A program made the position numbers and the translations under genes. 64,000 nt of DNA, from assembly GCA_002205125.1 (NCBI GenBank), contig NIOE01000011.1:124001-188000 (forward strand), in the 5' to 3' direction. The DNA comes from Roseateles noduli. Its GTDB lineage: Bacteria; Pseudomonadota; Gammaproteobacteria; Burkholderiales; Burkholderiaceae_C. The notes under the pieces were generated by a model. The model saw only the letters and a list, made by a program, of their open reading frames with translations. It did no database searches and was not told the origin of the DNA. Below are positions 54,054 to 62,143 of this stretch, in pieces (the first letter of the stretch is position 1; every line of letters begins with the position of its first letter).

Positions 54054-55471
54054 GCGGCCACCGCCTGCGGCAGATGGATGCGATCAGACTCGCCCGCGAC
54101 GGTCCACGGCCGGCGCACGCCGCCGAGCGCCTCGGCGACCGCGAGTCCGGCTTGCAGCCCGTCCTCATGGAACCCGGAGCCGAAGTACGCGCCGCAGAAC
54201 CAGGTGCGCTGCTGCCCCTGCAGCGACCACAGCTCGCGCTGCGCGGCGATGGCGCCGGCATCGAAGCGGGGATGTTCGTAGACGTCGGTGCGGATCAGAT
54301 GCTCGGGGCGCGGCGACACCGAGGGGTTCAGCGACACGAACAGCGGCGATGCGCTTCGGCCCTGTGGCAGGTGCGGCTGAAGCCGGTTCATCCAGTAGGT
54401 GACCGTCGGCGGCAGCTGGAAAGTGTCGTCGCCCTTCCCCGCCAGGTAGTTCCAGCTGGACCACACGGACCGGCGGCGCGGCATCAGCGCGGGATCGCGA
54501 TGCAGCACCGCGAGGTTGCGCGTGTAGGGGAATGCGCCCAGCAGGCGCTGCTCCGCCGCCGTCGGCGTCGTCAGCATGCGCAGCGACTGGTCCGCATGCG
54601 TGGCCAGCACCACGTGGTCGAAGGTCGGCGTCCATGCGCCGCGCCGGGTGCGCAGCCGCACGCCGTCGACTTCGCGGGCGACCGCGATGACCGGTTCGTC
54701 GCGGTGCAGGCGGTCCTCGAAACCGCGCGTCAGGCGGCGCACGTACTCGCGGCTGCCGCCGTCGACGGTGCGCCAGACCGGGCGGTCGGTCAGCTTCAGC
54801 AGGCCGTGGTTCTCGCAGAAGCGCACGAAGGCGGCCACTGGATAGCGCCCGATATCCGCCACCGCCGAAGACCAGATCGCCGCGCCCATCGGGTACAGGT
54901 GGTCGTCACGGAAGGCGCGGCCATAGCCGCGCGCGTCGAGGTAGTCATCGAGCGCCAGATCGCCGCACGCGGCAGCGTCTCGGGGCGCCTCGCGGTAGAA
55001 GCGCAGCAAGTCGCGCAACATGCCCCAGAAGCGCGGACGGATCAGGTTGCCGCGCTGGGCGAAGAGGCCGTTCAGGTCGGTCCCGGCGTATTCCAGCCCG
55101 CCGTCGTCCAGGCTGACCGCGAAGGACATGTCCGAGGCCTGGGTCGGCACGTCCAGGTGGCGGAACAGCGCGCTCAGGTTGGGATACGCCGGTTCGTTGT
55201 AGACGATGAAGCCGGTGTCGACCGGCACCTGCAGCAGGCCGCAAGGAGCGTCGACGGTGTGGCTGTGGCCGCCGATGCGACCGTCGGCCTCGAAGACCTG
55301 GACGTCGTGCCGTTGCGACAGCAGCCAGGCGCAGGACAGGCCGGAGATCCCGGCGCCGACGACGGCCACCCGCAGCCGACGGCCCTCACGGCCTTCGCGT
55401 CCTTCGCGTCCTTCACGTCCTTCCTCGAGGAGCGGCATCGGCAGGCGGGTTCGGTCGGCGGGGCGGTCCAT
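54050..55471 (-). CDS. flavin-containing amine oxidase/desaturase-like protein
   Basis: A 473-residue FAD protein. The dinucleotide fold is RVAVVGAGISGLSCAWLLSQRHDVQVFEA (near residue 37), followed by VDTGFIVYNEPAYPNLSALFRHL and the C-terminal RTWFCGAYFGSGFHEDGLQAGLAVAEALGG. This is the family found with DUF1365 and Cfa in singlet-oxygen regulons. Just before the FAD fold the frame encodes five tandem copies of a Glu-Gly-Arg unit (residues about 20-34), matching a 9-base DNA repeat. The ATG at 55471 is chosen because upstream sequence is intergenic; MPLLEEG at residue 13 is an alternative. Confidence 0.9.
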   Translation of the reverse strand: MDRPADRTRLPMPLLEEGREGREGREGREGRRLRVAVVGAGISGLSCAWLLSQRHDVQVFEADGRIGGHSHTVDAPCGLLQVPVDTGFIVYNEPAYPNLSALFRHLDVPTQASDMSFAVSLDDGGLEYAGTDLNGLFAQRGNLIRPRFWGMLRDLLRFYREAPRDAAACGDLALDDYLDARGYGRAFRDDHLYPMGAAIWSSAVADIGRYPVAAFVRFCENHGLLKLTDRPVWRTVDGGSREYVRRLTRGFEDRLHRDEPVIAVAREVDGVRLRTRRGAWTPTFDHVVLATHADQSLRMLTTPTAAEQRLLGAFPYTRNLAVLHRDPALMPRRRSVWSSWNYLAGKGDDTFQLPPTVTYWMNRLQPHLPQGRSASPLFVSLNPSVSPRPEHLIRTDVYEHPRFDAGAIAAQRELWSLQGQQRTWFCGAYFGSGFHEDGLQAGLAVAEALGGVRRPWTVAGESDRIHLPQAVAA

Positions 55472-55501
55472 GGGCGCGTCCTGGTTCTTGGCTGTTTGCG
55501 C

Positions 55502-55530
55502 TTCTACGCGGGCGACCGCGTTTTGGATTC
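55502..55530 (-). promoter_or_regulatory. candidate ECF (RpoE/ChrR-type) promoter of the amine oxidase operon
   Basis: On the minus strand GAATCC, an 18-base spacer and TAGAA. This resembles TGATCC-N18-TAAGA, the promoter recognised by the ChrR-controlled sigma factor in Rhodobacter, with four of six -35 bases matching. It would start a transcript about 23 bases before the amine oxidase ATG. Confidence 0.5.
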
Positions 55531-55602
55531 CTCCCCCGTGACGCTTGCCTCTATCGCGCGGGCGAGGGTCGCCCGCATGGTGGCGATGCCGGAGTCGAGC
55601 GA

Positions 55603-55631
55603 TGATCCGGAACGTCGTTCGCCGCGTAAGA
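55603..55631 (+). promoter_or_regulatory. ECF (RpoE/ChrR-type) promoter of the sigma/anti-sigma operon
   Basis: TGATCC, exactly 18 bases, TAAGA: a full match to the Rhodobacter RpoE promoter consensus, upstream of a sigma factor of the same type. It implies autoregulation. The expected start point (about 55,638) coincides with the annotated ATG of the sigma gene, so translation is leaderless or begins further in. Confidence 0.7.
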
Positions 55632-55637
55632 GCGTCC

Positions 55638-56384
55638 ATGGGCCCCTTGAGACGCGACGAACCGACCTCGGCCCCGGCCACCCCGACGGGTACCGGGTCC
55701 GTGTCCCTTTCCGTCACCCTTTCCGTCGCCTCATCGAATGCCGCGTCGACGCCAGCGCCCCAGCGCCCGTCCGCGCTGAAAGCCCGCCACTTGAAGATCG
55801 TCCCGATCGATCCCGAGCGCAGCGCGCCGCCCTCCCCGCCCGGGGACGACTGGCCGGCGCTGATGCACCGCGTCGCGGAGCTGCAGGACCGCGATGCTTT
55901 CGGTCGGCTGTTCTCGTACTTCGCCCCTCGGGTGAAGAGCTACCTGATCCGCACCGGCAGCACCGACGGCGCCGCCGAGGACCTGGCCCAGGACGCGCTG
56001 GTGATGGTCTGGCGCAAGGCGGCGCTGTTCGACCCGAAGCAGGCGGCCGTCTCGACCTGGATCTTCACGATCGCGCGCCGGCTGCGCATCGACGCCGCGC
56101 GGCGCCATCTGCTGGACGGCGCGGGCGACGAGTGTTTCGAATTCGACCGCCTGGAGGCCGACCAGCCCGACGTCGCCGACCACGCCGACGTGGCGCGGCT
56201 GTCGCGCCGCGTGCGCGACGCGTTGCACCGGCTCCCGCCCGAGCAGGCGCAGGTGCTGCGCCTGTCCTTCTACGACGACGAACCGCACGCCCGCATCGCG
56301 GCCGAGCTCGGCCTGCCGCTGGGCACCGTCAAGTCCCGGATCCGGCTGGCCGTGGCGCATCTGCGCCGGCTGATCGATCTGTGA
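55638..56384 (+). CDS. ECF RNA polymerase sigma factor (ChrR-controlled, RpoE-like)
   Basis: A 248-residue ECF sigma factor. Region 2 is LFSYFAPRVKSYLIRTGSTDGAAEDLAQDALVMVWRKA with the -10-binding tail TWIFTIARRLRIDAARR; region 4 is LPPEQAQVLRLSFYDDEPHARIAAELGLPLGTVKSRIRLAVAHLRRL. The first 60 residues are low-complexity and not part of the family fold, so the true start may lie downstream (GTG 55701 or TTG 55791 in frame). The next gene, in a TGATG overlap, encodes ChrR, which places this in the RpoE-ChrR group that responds to singlet oxygen. Confidence 0.93.
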   Translation: MGPLRRDEPTSAPATPTGTGSVSLSVTLSVASSNAASTPAPQRPSALKARHLKIVPIDPERSAPPSPPGDDWPALMHRVAELQDRDAFGRLFSYFAPRVKSYLIRTGSTDGAAEDLAQDALVMVWRKAALFDPKQAAVSTWIFTIARRLRIDAARRHLLDGAGDECFEFDRLEADQPDVADHADVARLSRRVRDALHRLPPEQAQVLRLSFYDDEPHARIAAELGLPLGTVKSRIRLAVAHLRRLIDL

Positions 56385-57130
56385 TGTCCCGACTCCTGTT
56401 GCCCTCCCCGACCATGCTGCCGCCCTTTGAGATCCGCCACCATCCCGCCGACGAGCTGCTGCTGTCGCTCGTCAGCGGCGCGCTGCCTGTCGGCCTGCGG
56501 CTGGTGACGGAGACCCACCTGGAGCTGTGCCCGGCCTGCCGGGAGCGTGTGGCGATGCTGCGCGCGCTCGGCGGCGTGGTGCTCGATGACCAGCCCGCGG
56601 CCCCGATGGCCGAGGACGCGCTGGCGCAGGCCTTCGCCCGCATCGATGAGTTCGAACAGACCAGACGGAAAGCTGGCGCCGGCATTGGCGGCACCGGTGG
56701 GGCCGATCGGATGCCGACACCGCGCAAGGTGCCGGCCCCACCGCCGCTGCCGACCGGCGCGGTCTGGCCGAAGGCACTGGCGGGCTGCAGCGCGACGCGC
56801 TGGCGCTGGCTGGGCCCCGGCATGCGCTGGAGCCGCGTGACCGTGCCGGATGCGCCGGAGGCCAACGTCTTCCTGCTGCGCATCGGCGCCGGCAAGTACC
56901 TGCCGCAGCACACGCACCGCGGCACCGAACTCACGCAGATCATCTACGGTCGGTTCCACGACGGCCGGGCGCTGTTCGGACCGGGCGATTTCGACCTCGC
57001 CGACGACGAGGTCCACCACCAGCCGGTGGTGCAGGACGGCAGCGAGTGCATCTGCGTGGCGGCCGTCGAGGGCCGCCTGCACTTCGACGGGGTCATCGCC
57101 CGCTGGTTCGGATCGCTCGTCGGCATGTGA
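56384..57130 (+). CDS. chrR: ChrR-type zinc anti-sigma factor with cupin domain
   Basis: A 248-residue anti-sigma factor. The N-terminal zinc domain (HHPADELLLSLVSGALPVGLRLVTETHLELCPACRERV) holds the family His and the HxxxCxxC ligands; the C-terminal cupin contains LPQHTHRGTELTQIIYGRFHDG and DLADDEVHHQPVV with the second metal-site histidines. In Rhodobacter, ChrR holds RpoE inactive until singlet oxygen triggers its loss. Translation starts within the sigma stop (TGATG). Its 3' end overlaps the convergent DUF2177 gene by 38 bases. Confidence 0.94.
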   Translation: MSRLLLPSPTMLPPFEIRHHPADELLLSLVSGALPVGLRLVTETHLELCPACRERVAMLRALGGVVLDDQPAAPMAEDALAQAFARIDEFEQTRRKAGAGIGGTGGADRMPTPRKVPAPPPLPTGAVWPKALAGCSATRWRWLGPGMRWSRVTVPDAPEANVFLLRIGAGKYLPQHTHRGTELTQIIYGRFHDGRALFGPGDFDLADDEVHHQPVVQDGSECICVAAVEGRLHFDGVIARWFGSLVGM

Positions 57131-57563
57131 GCGCGGTGAGCGCTGAGGCGACCGAGGCGGAAACGCCGCTGACGATAGATCCCCAGACGAGGTCGATGAG
57201 CGTCACATGCCACGGCCAGTCGCGCAGCGTGGCCTGGTTGGTGAAGTCGTAGGTCGCATAGGCGAGGAAGCCGAACAGCGCGCCGCGGCCGAGCGCCCCC
57301 GCGAAGGGCCGCCCCGACAAGGACGGCGCGATCGCGAAGAACACCAGACCGCCGACATAGAGCGGATAGAACACCGCCACGGCGCGCCAGTCGATGGCGG
57401 GCGCCATCAGATGGCCGATGGCCGGCTGGTACAGCGCGGCAGAGCTGAGACTCAGCCAGACCGCGTCCATTGCCAGGAACACGACGAGCGTCAGCACATA
57501 GGCGAGCGGCCAACGCCAGGCCGGCGCGCGGGTGGGGATCGGATCGTCGTGAAGTCTCATCAT
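57093..57563 (-). CDS. DUF2177 membrane protein
   Basis: A 156-residue membrane protein with four helices (LAYVLTLVVFLAMDAVWLSLSS, VFYPLYVGGLVFFAIAPSL, GALFGFLAYATYDFTNQATL and TLIDLVWGSIVSGVSASVASAL). The motif DAVWL near the first helix and YATYDFTNQATLRDWPW are typical of DUF2177. The ATG at 57563 follows GGAGACC. It lies 91 bases after the DUF6134 stop and may be the last gene of the second Cfa operon; the 3' end overlaps chrR. Function unknown; repeatedly linked to ChrR regulons. Confidence 0.9.
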   Translation of the reverse strand: MMRLHDDPIPTRAPAWRWPLAYVLTLVVFLAMDAVWLSLSSAALYQPAIGHLMAPAIDWRAVAVFYPLYVGGLVFFAIAPSLSGRPFAGALGRGALFGFLAYATYDFTNQATLRDWPWHVTLIDLVWGSIVSGVSASVASALTALTCRRAIRTSGR

Positions 57564-57654
57564 GGTCTCCGGCTTGTAGGCCCCGGCTTCAGGGGCTCTG
57601 AAATCAGGCGTCGACTTTGGGGCTCGGACGCGGGCCGCGTCGGGTGGTCCTGCT

Positions 57655-58368
57655 TCAGGGCAAACGGTAGGTCAGCACGCGGTCGCCCTTCACTTGCGCG
57701 TCGAGGCCGATCCATCGACCGTCCGCGCGGTCACGCCACAGCGTGAGCACTTGGCGTGCCGGCGCCGACTTGCCGGACGAAGGCGCCGTCGACGTGATCC
57801 GCCATCGCGAGGCGTCGACGTCACGGCCGCCCACGGGGATGGTCGCATCGGGCAGGCGTTCGATGCGCACCTCGTCCACCTCTCCGGTCTGCGGATTCAG
57901 CAGACGCTGCCGACGGACCAGCGCCGGATGCCAGTACGCGTAGCTCATGAGGCAGTCGGGCTCTCCAGACGCACCGGCTTCCAGACGGCGATCCACCTTG
58001 ACCGGTTTCCCATCGTCGTCGGTGCTGCTGCGGATCTGCTGCAGGCAGTCACCGCGCCAGCGCTCGCGCGCCTCGTGGCGGTAGCGGAAGACGGTGATGC
58101 CGAGCAGCTTGACGTCGAGCGCGGCGATGCTCGTGACCTCGCGCGCCTCGTCAGGACCCTCGACGGTGAAGCGGTGCGTGCCGATCGGTTTCCCGTCCAG
58201 GCGCACGTCGAAGTTCCAGGTCTCGGCGCGAGCGGAGGCTGCAAACCCGACGGCTCCGAACGTCGCCGCCATCAGCGCGACCAGCCGCACCGCGCAGCGC
58301 ATGAGTGCGACAAGAGCCGCTACGCGGGCGGCCGTCGGGAGTGTTCGCGGCAACGAGCCCGCGGTCAT
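57655..58368 (-). CDS. DUF6134 secreted/periplasmic protein
   Basis: A 237-residue protein with an N-terminal hydrophobic export signal (VALMRCAVRLVALMAATFGAVGFAASARAETW) and a beta-rich mature part starting WNFDVRLDGKPIGTHRFTVEG, which then runs through KLLGITVFRYRHEARERWRGDCLQQI. Proteins of this type accompany cyclopropane synthase and DUF1295 genes. Its role is unknown; the fold suggests lipid or hydrophobic ligand binding in the periplasm. Its ATG overlaps the DUF1295 stop. Confidence 0.85.
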   Translation of the reverse strand: MTAGSLPRTLPTAARVAALVALMRCAVRLVALMAATFGAVGFAASARAETWNFDVRLDGKPIGTHRFTVEGPDEAREVTSIAALDVKLLGITVFRYRHEARERWRGDCLQQIRSSTDDDGKPVKVDRRLEAGASGEPDCLMSYAYWHPALVRRQRLLNPQTGEVDEVRIERLPDATIPVGGRDVDASRWRITSTAPSSGKSAPARQVLTLWRDRADGRWIGLDAQVKGDRVLTYRLP

Positions 58369-59180
58369 CGCGCGACCTCGCGCTTGGGCGGCCAGGGAAT
58401 GAAGGCGCTGGTGCGCGCGATGTAATCGCGATAGGCAGGTCGACGCTCGCCGATGTCCTGTTCCAGCAGCGTGACGCCGGAGACCTTCAACAGCAGGATC
58501 GTCATCAGCAGCGGCGAGACCAGCGCCCAGGCGCCCGTCCATCCGCCGGCGGCCAGGCCCATCACGCCGAGCCCCCACCAGACGCAGGTTTCGCCGAAGT
58601 AGTTGGGATGGCGCGAGTAACGCCACATCCCGCCGTCCATCACCTGGCCGCGGTTGGCCGGATCGCGGCGGAAGCGCGCGAGCTGCGCATCCGAAATGGT
58701 CTCGACCAGCAGCCCGCCGATCGCCAGCGCCGCGCCGACGCCATCCCACACGCCCCAAGCCGCCGAGCCCGGCGCGCTGGCCACGAGCATAGGCCAGCCG
58801 ACGATCCATCCGAGCACCGCCTGCAGCAGGAACACAAGCCAGAGGCTCTTGAGCGCGAAGTTGGGCTGATTCCGTTCGCGGATGGCTTGATAGCGACGGT
58901 CCTCGCCGTGACCCCAATTGCGGACGGTGACGTAGATGCCGAGCCGCAACGCCCAAGCGACCGTGATCGCGACCATGACGTTCAAGCGCGCGTCGCCGCC
59001 GGCGTGCCAGGCGTAGAACACGACAGGCACGGCGATGAATGCCGACCAGACGCGATCGGCGAGGCTCGCATCGCGCAGCGGGAGGCTCGCGAGCCAGGTC
59101 GGCACGGCGATGGCGAAGGTGATCAGCAGGCCGGTCAGGGCCAGCGCGGGCATGGCCGGCAGCGATTCGAGGAATGCCAT
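58365..59180 (-). CDS. DUF1295 integral membrane protein (steroid 5-alpha-reductase-like)
   Basis: A 271-residue polytopic protein. The C-terminal signature WRYSRHPNYFGETCVWWGLGVMGLA and the RNWGHGEDRRYQAIRERNQPNFALKSL loop are typical of the DUF1295 branch of isoprenylcysteine/steroid-reductase-like membrane enzymes. About seven helices. Found between a cyclopropane synthase and DUF6134 in many ChrR regulons; substrate unknown, probably a membrane lipid. Start MAFLESLPAMP at 59180 lies ten bases after the synthase stop. Confidence 0.9.
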   Translation of the reverse strand: MAFLESLPAMPALALTGLLITFAIAVPTWLASLPLRDASLADRVWSAFIAVPVVFYAWHAGGDARLNVMVAITVAWALRLGIYVTVRNWGHGEDRRYQAIRERNQPNFALKSLWLVFLLQAVLGWIVGWPMLVASAPGSAAWGVWDGVGAALAIGGLLVETISDAQLARFRRDPANRGQVMDGGMWRYSRHPNYFGETCVWWGLGVMGLAAGGWTGAWALVSPLLMTILLLKVSGVTLLEQDIGERRPAYRDYIARTSAFIPWPPKREVAR

Positions 59181-59190
59181 GTCGACGGCC

Positions 59191-60252
59191 TCAGCGCCGC
59201 GGCGCGAAGAGGTAGTGGCTGACCCACCACTGCTGCCCGCGGTCGTAGCCGAACAGTTCCTCGACAGACAGCAGGAAGAGCCGCCAGCGCTGCCACCACA
59301 TCGGCGCGTCCTTGGCGCCGTAGACCGATTCGAAGACCGGCCACAGCGCGGCGCGATGCGCGTCGAAGCGCTCCAGCCAGGCGGCAGCGGTGCGCGCGTA
59401 ATGGCGCCCATCCCATCGCCAGCGTTCCTGCAGCGCGAGATCGTCCTGGCACATCAGCGCGAGGTCGTCGCTGGGCATCATCCCGCCGGAGAAGAAGTAC
59501 TGGCTCATCCAGTCGGTGGCGTCGCGGACCTCGAAGGCATAAGGCGCTTCGCGGTGCGCGAAGACATGCATGAAGAAGCGGCCGTCGTCGCGCAGCCAGC
59601 CGGCGACCTTGCGGAAGGCGCGGGGCCAGTTGCGCAGGTGCTCGAACATCTCGACGGACACCACGCGGTCGAAGCGGCGGTCCAGGCTGCCGTCCTCGCC
59701 GAACGCGTTGAAATCGCAGGTCATCACGCGCAGGTTGCGGAGTCCGCGCGCTTCGGCCTGCCCCTCGATGAAGGCGCGCTGCGACGCCGAGTTGGACACG
59801 GCGAGGATCTCCGCCGCAGGAAACCTGGCGGCCATCCACAGGCTCAGCGAGCCCCAGCCGCATCCCAGTTCCAGGATCCGCTGCCCGTCGACGAGCCCGG
59901 CACGCGCAACGGTGGCTTCGAGCGCCGCCTCCTCAGCGGCTTCAAGTGTGTCGACGCCCTCTGGCCACCAGCAGCAGCTGTACTTCCGGTGAGGACCGAG
60001 CATGGCCTCGAACAGCGCGGGGGGCAGCTCGTAGTGCTGCTCGTTGGCCTTTTCGGTCTGTACGGCCAGCGGTGCGGCGCGCAGCAAGGCCAGGAAGGAC
60101 TGCGTGAGCGCGGCGGCCGTCTCGTAATCGTGGTGATGCGATTCATCGAGGCGCTGGCGCAGCAGGCGCCGGATGCCCAGCCGCACGGCGGCCTCAGGCA
60201 GCAGGCCGCGCTCGGCGAGCCGGACGGCGATCGAGGAAATGTCGAGATCCAT
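59191..60252 (-). CDS. class I SAM methyltransferase, cyclopropane-synthase family (second copy)
   Basis: A 353-residue cyclopropane-synthase-family methyltransferase. The SAM motif is RILELGCGWGSLSLWMAARFP; HYELPPALFEAMLGPHRKYSCCWWPEG and the DWMSQYFFSGGMMPSDDL region are conserved in the branch that lacks the usual Cfa N-terminal domain. Start MDLDISSIAVRL at 60252. This shorter paralogue, next to DUF1295, is distinct from the Cfa at 51,791-53,098 and may use another lipid substrate. First gene of the second minus-strand stress operon. Confidence 0.9.
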   Translation of the reverse strand: MDLDISSIAVRLAERGLLPEAAVRLGIRRLLRQRLDESHHHDYETAAALTQSFLALLRAAPLAVQTEKANEQHYELPPALFEAMLGPHRKYSCCWWPEGVDTLEAAEEAALEATVARAGLVDGQRILELGCGWGSLSLWMAARFPAAEILAVSNSASQRAFIEGQAEARGLRNLRVMTCDFNAFGEDGSLDRRFDRVVSVEMFEHLRNWPRAFRKVAGWLRDDGRFFMHVFAHREAPYAFEVRDATDWMSQYFFSGGMMPSDDLALMCQDDLALQERWRWDGRHYARTAAAWLERFDAHRAALWPVFESVYGAKDAPMWWQRWRLFLLSVEELFGYDRGQQWWVSHYLFAPRR

Positions 60253-60280
60253 GGGGGCGCCCAGAAGCGGAGGACGCGCT

Positions 60281-60309
60281 CTATACGCAGGGAGGAGCGA
60301 TCTGGATCT
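60281..60309 (-). promoter_or_regulatory. candidate ECF promoter of the second cyclopropane-synthase operon
   Basis: On the minus strand AGATCC (five of six against TGATCC), an 18-base spacer and TATAG. Transcription would start about 12-20 bases before the ATG at 60252. The -10 match is weaker than for the sigma operon. Confidence 0.45.
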
Positions 60310-60338
60310 CAGGGCCTTCATGCAATTTTGTGGGCGTC

Positions 60339-60352
60339 ACCTGCTGGCAGGT
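60339..60352. promoter_or_regulatory. small perfect dyad in the divergent region
   Basis: ACCTGC-TG-GCAGGT between the cyclopropane-synthase operon and the S41 peptidase gene. Possible operator; no regulator assigned. Confidence 0.3.
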
Positions 60353-60474
60353 AACGCTCCAAGGCTCGCGGTCGATCATCCGTTACTTTTGGTGAACTAC
60401 ATAAGCGGTTATAAATTGCAATGCAAGCCGGCCACCTGGACTGCGACCGACCTCTCCTCCGAAAGCGCCACGAC

Positions 60475-61518
60475 ATGAAGCCTCTCGCCCCCATCGCCTT
60501 GATCACCCTGCTGCTGGCCACCCTGCCCGCCTGGAGCCAGCCGGCGCCTGCCGAGCCCGTCGGCAAGCCGCTCGCCCCCGCCGCCCGCACGCAAGTCGCC
60601 CGTGACCTGGCCAAGCAGCTGCGCGACCGCTATGTCTTCCCGGACCGCGTCAAGGACATCGAGCCCAAGCTGCAGGCCGCCGCGGCCGACGACGCGGACG
60701 CGCGGCAGCTCGCCGAGAAGCTGTCCGCCGTGCTCGCCGAGGCCACGCAGGACAAGCACCTGCGCGTGGACGCCATGCCCGAGATGCCCGGCGGCGCGAA
60801 GGCCGAGGCCGCCGACATGGCCGAGAGCTTCCGCTACACCAACTACGGCGTGACGCGCGTGGAGCGGCTGCGCGGCAACATCGGCTACCTGGACCTGCGC
60901 CAGTTCGCGCCGGCGCGCGAAGCCGGACCGGTGCTCGCCGCGGCAATGTCGATGCTGGCCCGCACCGACGCGCTCATCATCGACCTGCGCCGCAACGGCG
61001 GCGGCGATCCGGAGACGGTGCAGCTCCTGGCCAGCTACTTCTTCGACAAGCCCACGCCGCTGGTCGACATCCACTGGCGCGCCGGCAACCGGATCGAGAC
61101 GCACCGGACGACCGCCAAGGTGGCGGGCCAGCGCTACGGCCAGCGCCGCCCGGTCTACCTGCTGACCGAGCGCCGGACCTTCTCCGCCGCCGAGGACTTC
61201 GCCTGGGGCATGAAGAACCGCCATCGCGCCACGCTGATCGGCGAGACCACCGGCGGCGGCGCCCATCCGGGCGACTTCTTCCGGCTGAGCCCGGAACTCG
61301 GCGTCTTCATCCCGACGGGTCGGTCGGTGGACCCGGTCATCGGCGGCAACTGGGAAGGCACGGGCGTATCGCCCGACCACGCGGTGCCGGCGGCCGAGGC
61401 GCTGACGCTCGCGCAGCGGATGATCCTCCAGCAACTGCTGCTCACCGAGAAGCATCCCGAGAAGCGCGGCGGGCTGGAGCGGGCGCTGACGGCGCTGGAC
61501 GCCCCGGCCAAGCCTTGA
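60475..61518 (+). CDS. secreted S41-family serine peptidase
   Basis: A 347-residue protein with a signal peptide (MKPLAPIALITLLLATLPAWSQP). The N-terminal helical region is followed by the S41 core: ALIIDLRRNGGGDPETVQLLASYF, the catalytic Ser region ERRTFSAAEDFAW, and GETTGGGAHPGD. No PDZ domain is visible, so it resembles the IRBP-like/short S41 branch rather than CtpA. Periplasmic or extracellular. Its promoter region is shared with the divergent lipid-modification operon. Confidence 0.9.
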   Translation: MKPLAPIALITLLLATLPAWSQPAPAEPVGKPLAPAARTQVARDLAKQLRDRYVFPDRVKDIEPKLQAAAADDADARQLAEKLSAVLAEATQDKHLRVDAMPEMPGGAKAEAADMAESFRYTNYGVTRVERLRGNIGYLDLRQFAPAREAGPVLAAAMSMLARTDALIIDLRRNGGGDPETVQLLASYFFDKPTPLVDIHWRAGNRIETHRTTAKVAGQRYGQRRPVYLLTERRTFSAAEDFAWGMKNRHRATLIGETTGGGAHPGDFFRLSPELGVFIPTGRSVDPVIGGNWEGTGVSPDHAVPAAEALTLAQRMILQQLLLTEKHPEKRGGLERALTALDAPAKP

Positions 61519-61575
61519 TCGGCGGCGTCGGGCAGCGACCCGACGGGAGGCGCCGCGGAGCGCTCGCAGCCTCCC

Positions 61576-61598
61576 ACTGTTTGGCTTTGGCAAACAGT
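61576..61598. promoter_or_regulatory. inverted repeat upstream of the RidA-family gene
   Basis: Perfect 8-base arms ACTGTTTG / CAAACAGT with a 7-base spacer, about 85 bases before the ATG. It sits where an operator is expected; without a T-run it is not a terminator for the S41 gene. Confidence 0.4.
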
Positions 61599-61681
61599 GA
61601 TTGTGCGAACCGCTTGTTTATCGGCGACGGTCGAATTCCTACAGTGACTGCATCCGCAATCACTTTGAAGGACTGTCTCCC

Positions 61682-62080
61682 ATGACCGCTCGCGACGTCG
61701 TCTCTCCGCCCGACCGCCACGCCCTGTACGAGTTGCATCGCTACTCCCCCGCCATCCGTTCCAACGGCTTGCTGTTCGTGTCGGGGCAGGTCGGCAGCCG
61801 CTCCGACGGCTCGCCCGAACCGGAGCTCGACGCCCAGGTGCGTCTGGCCTTCAAGAACCTGAATGCGATCCTCGCCGAGGCCGGCTGCACTTTCGCCGAC
61901 GTCATCGACGTGACGGTCTTCATGGTGGATCCGCACACCCATTTCGAGCGCGCCTGGGAAGTCGCCGCCGAGTTCTGGGGCGAAGCGCCCTACCCGACCG
62001 CGACGGCCATCGGCGTCACGTGGCTCTCCGGCTTCCAGTTCGAGATCAAGGTCATCGCGAAGCTGCCGGAAGCGGGGTGA
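61682..62080 (+). CDS. RidA/YjgF-family protein
   Basis: A 132-residue protein of the RidA superfamily: YSPAIRSNGLLFVSGQVGS, then QVRLAFKNLNAILAEAGCTFADVIDVTVFMVD and PTATAIGVTWLSGFQFEIKVIAKL. Canonical RidA has an Arg before the final strand (PARxxV) for deaminating enamines; here the matching part reads YPTATAIGV, with no Arg, so it belongs to another subgroup and may not deaminate 2-aminoacrylate. Cytoplasmic trimer by family. Confidence 0.88.
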   Translation: MTARDVVSPPDRHALYELHRYSPAIRSNGLLFVSGQVGSRSDGSPEPELDAQVRLAFKNLNAILAEAGCTFADVIDVTVFMVDPHTHFERAWEVAAEFWGEAPYPTATAIGVTWLSGFQFEIKVIAKLPEAG

Positions 62081-62143
62081 CCTCAGGCTGCCGGAAGCGG
62101 GCTGAGAGACACTGGGGCAACGACTGCCCCCGTGGATCCTCCG

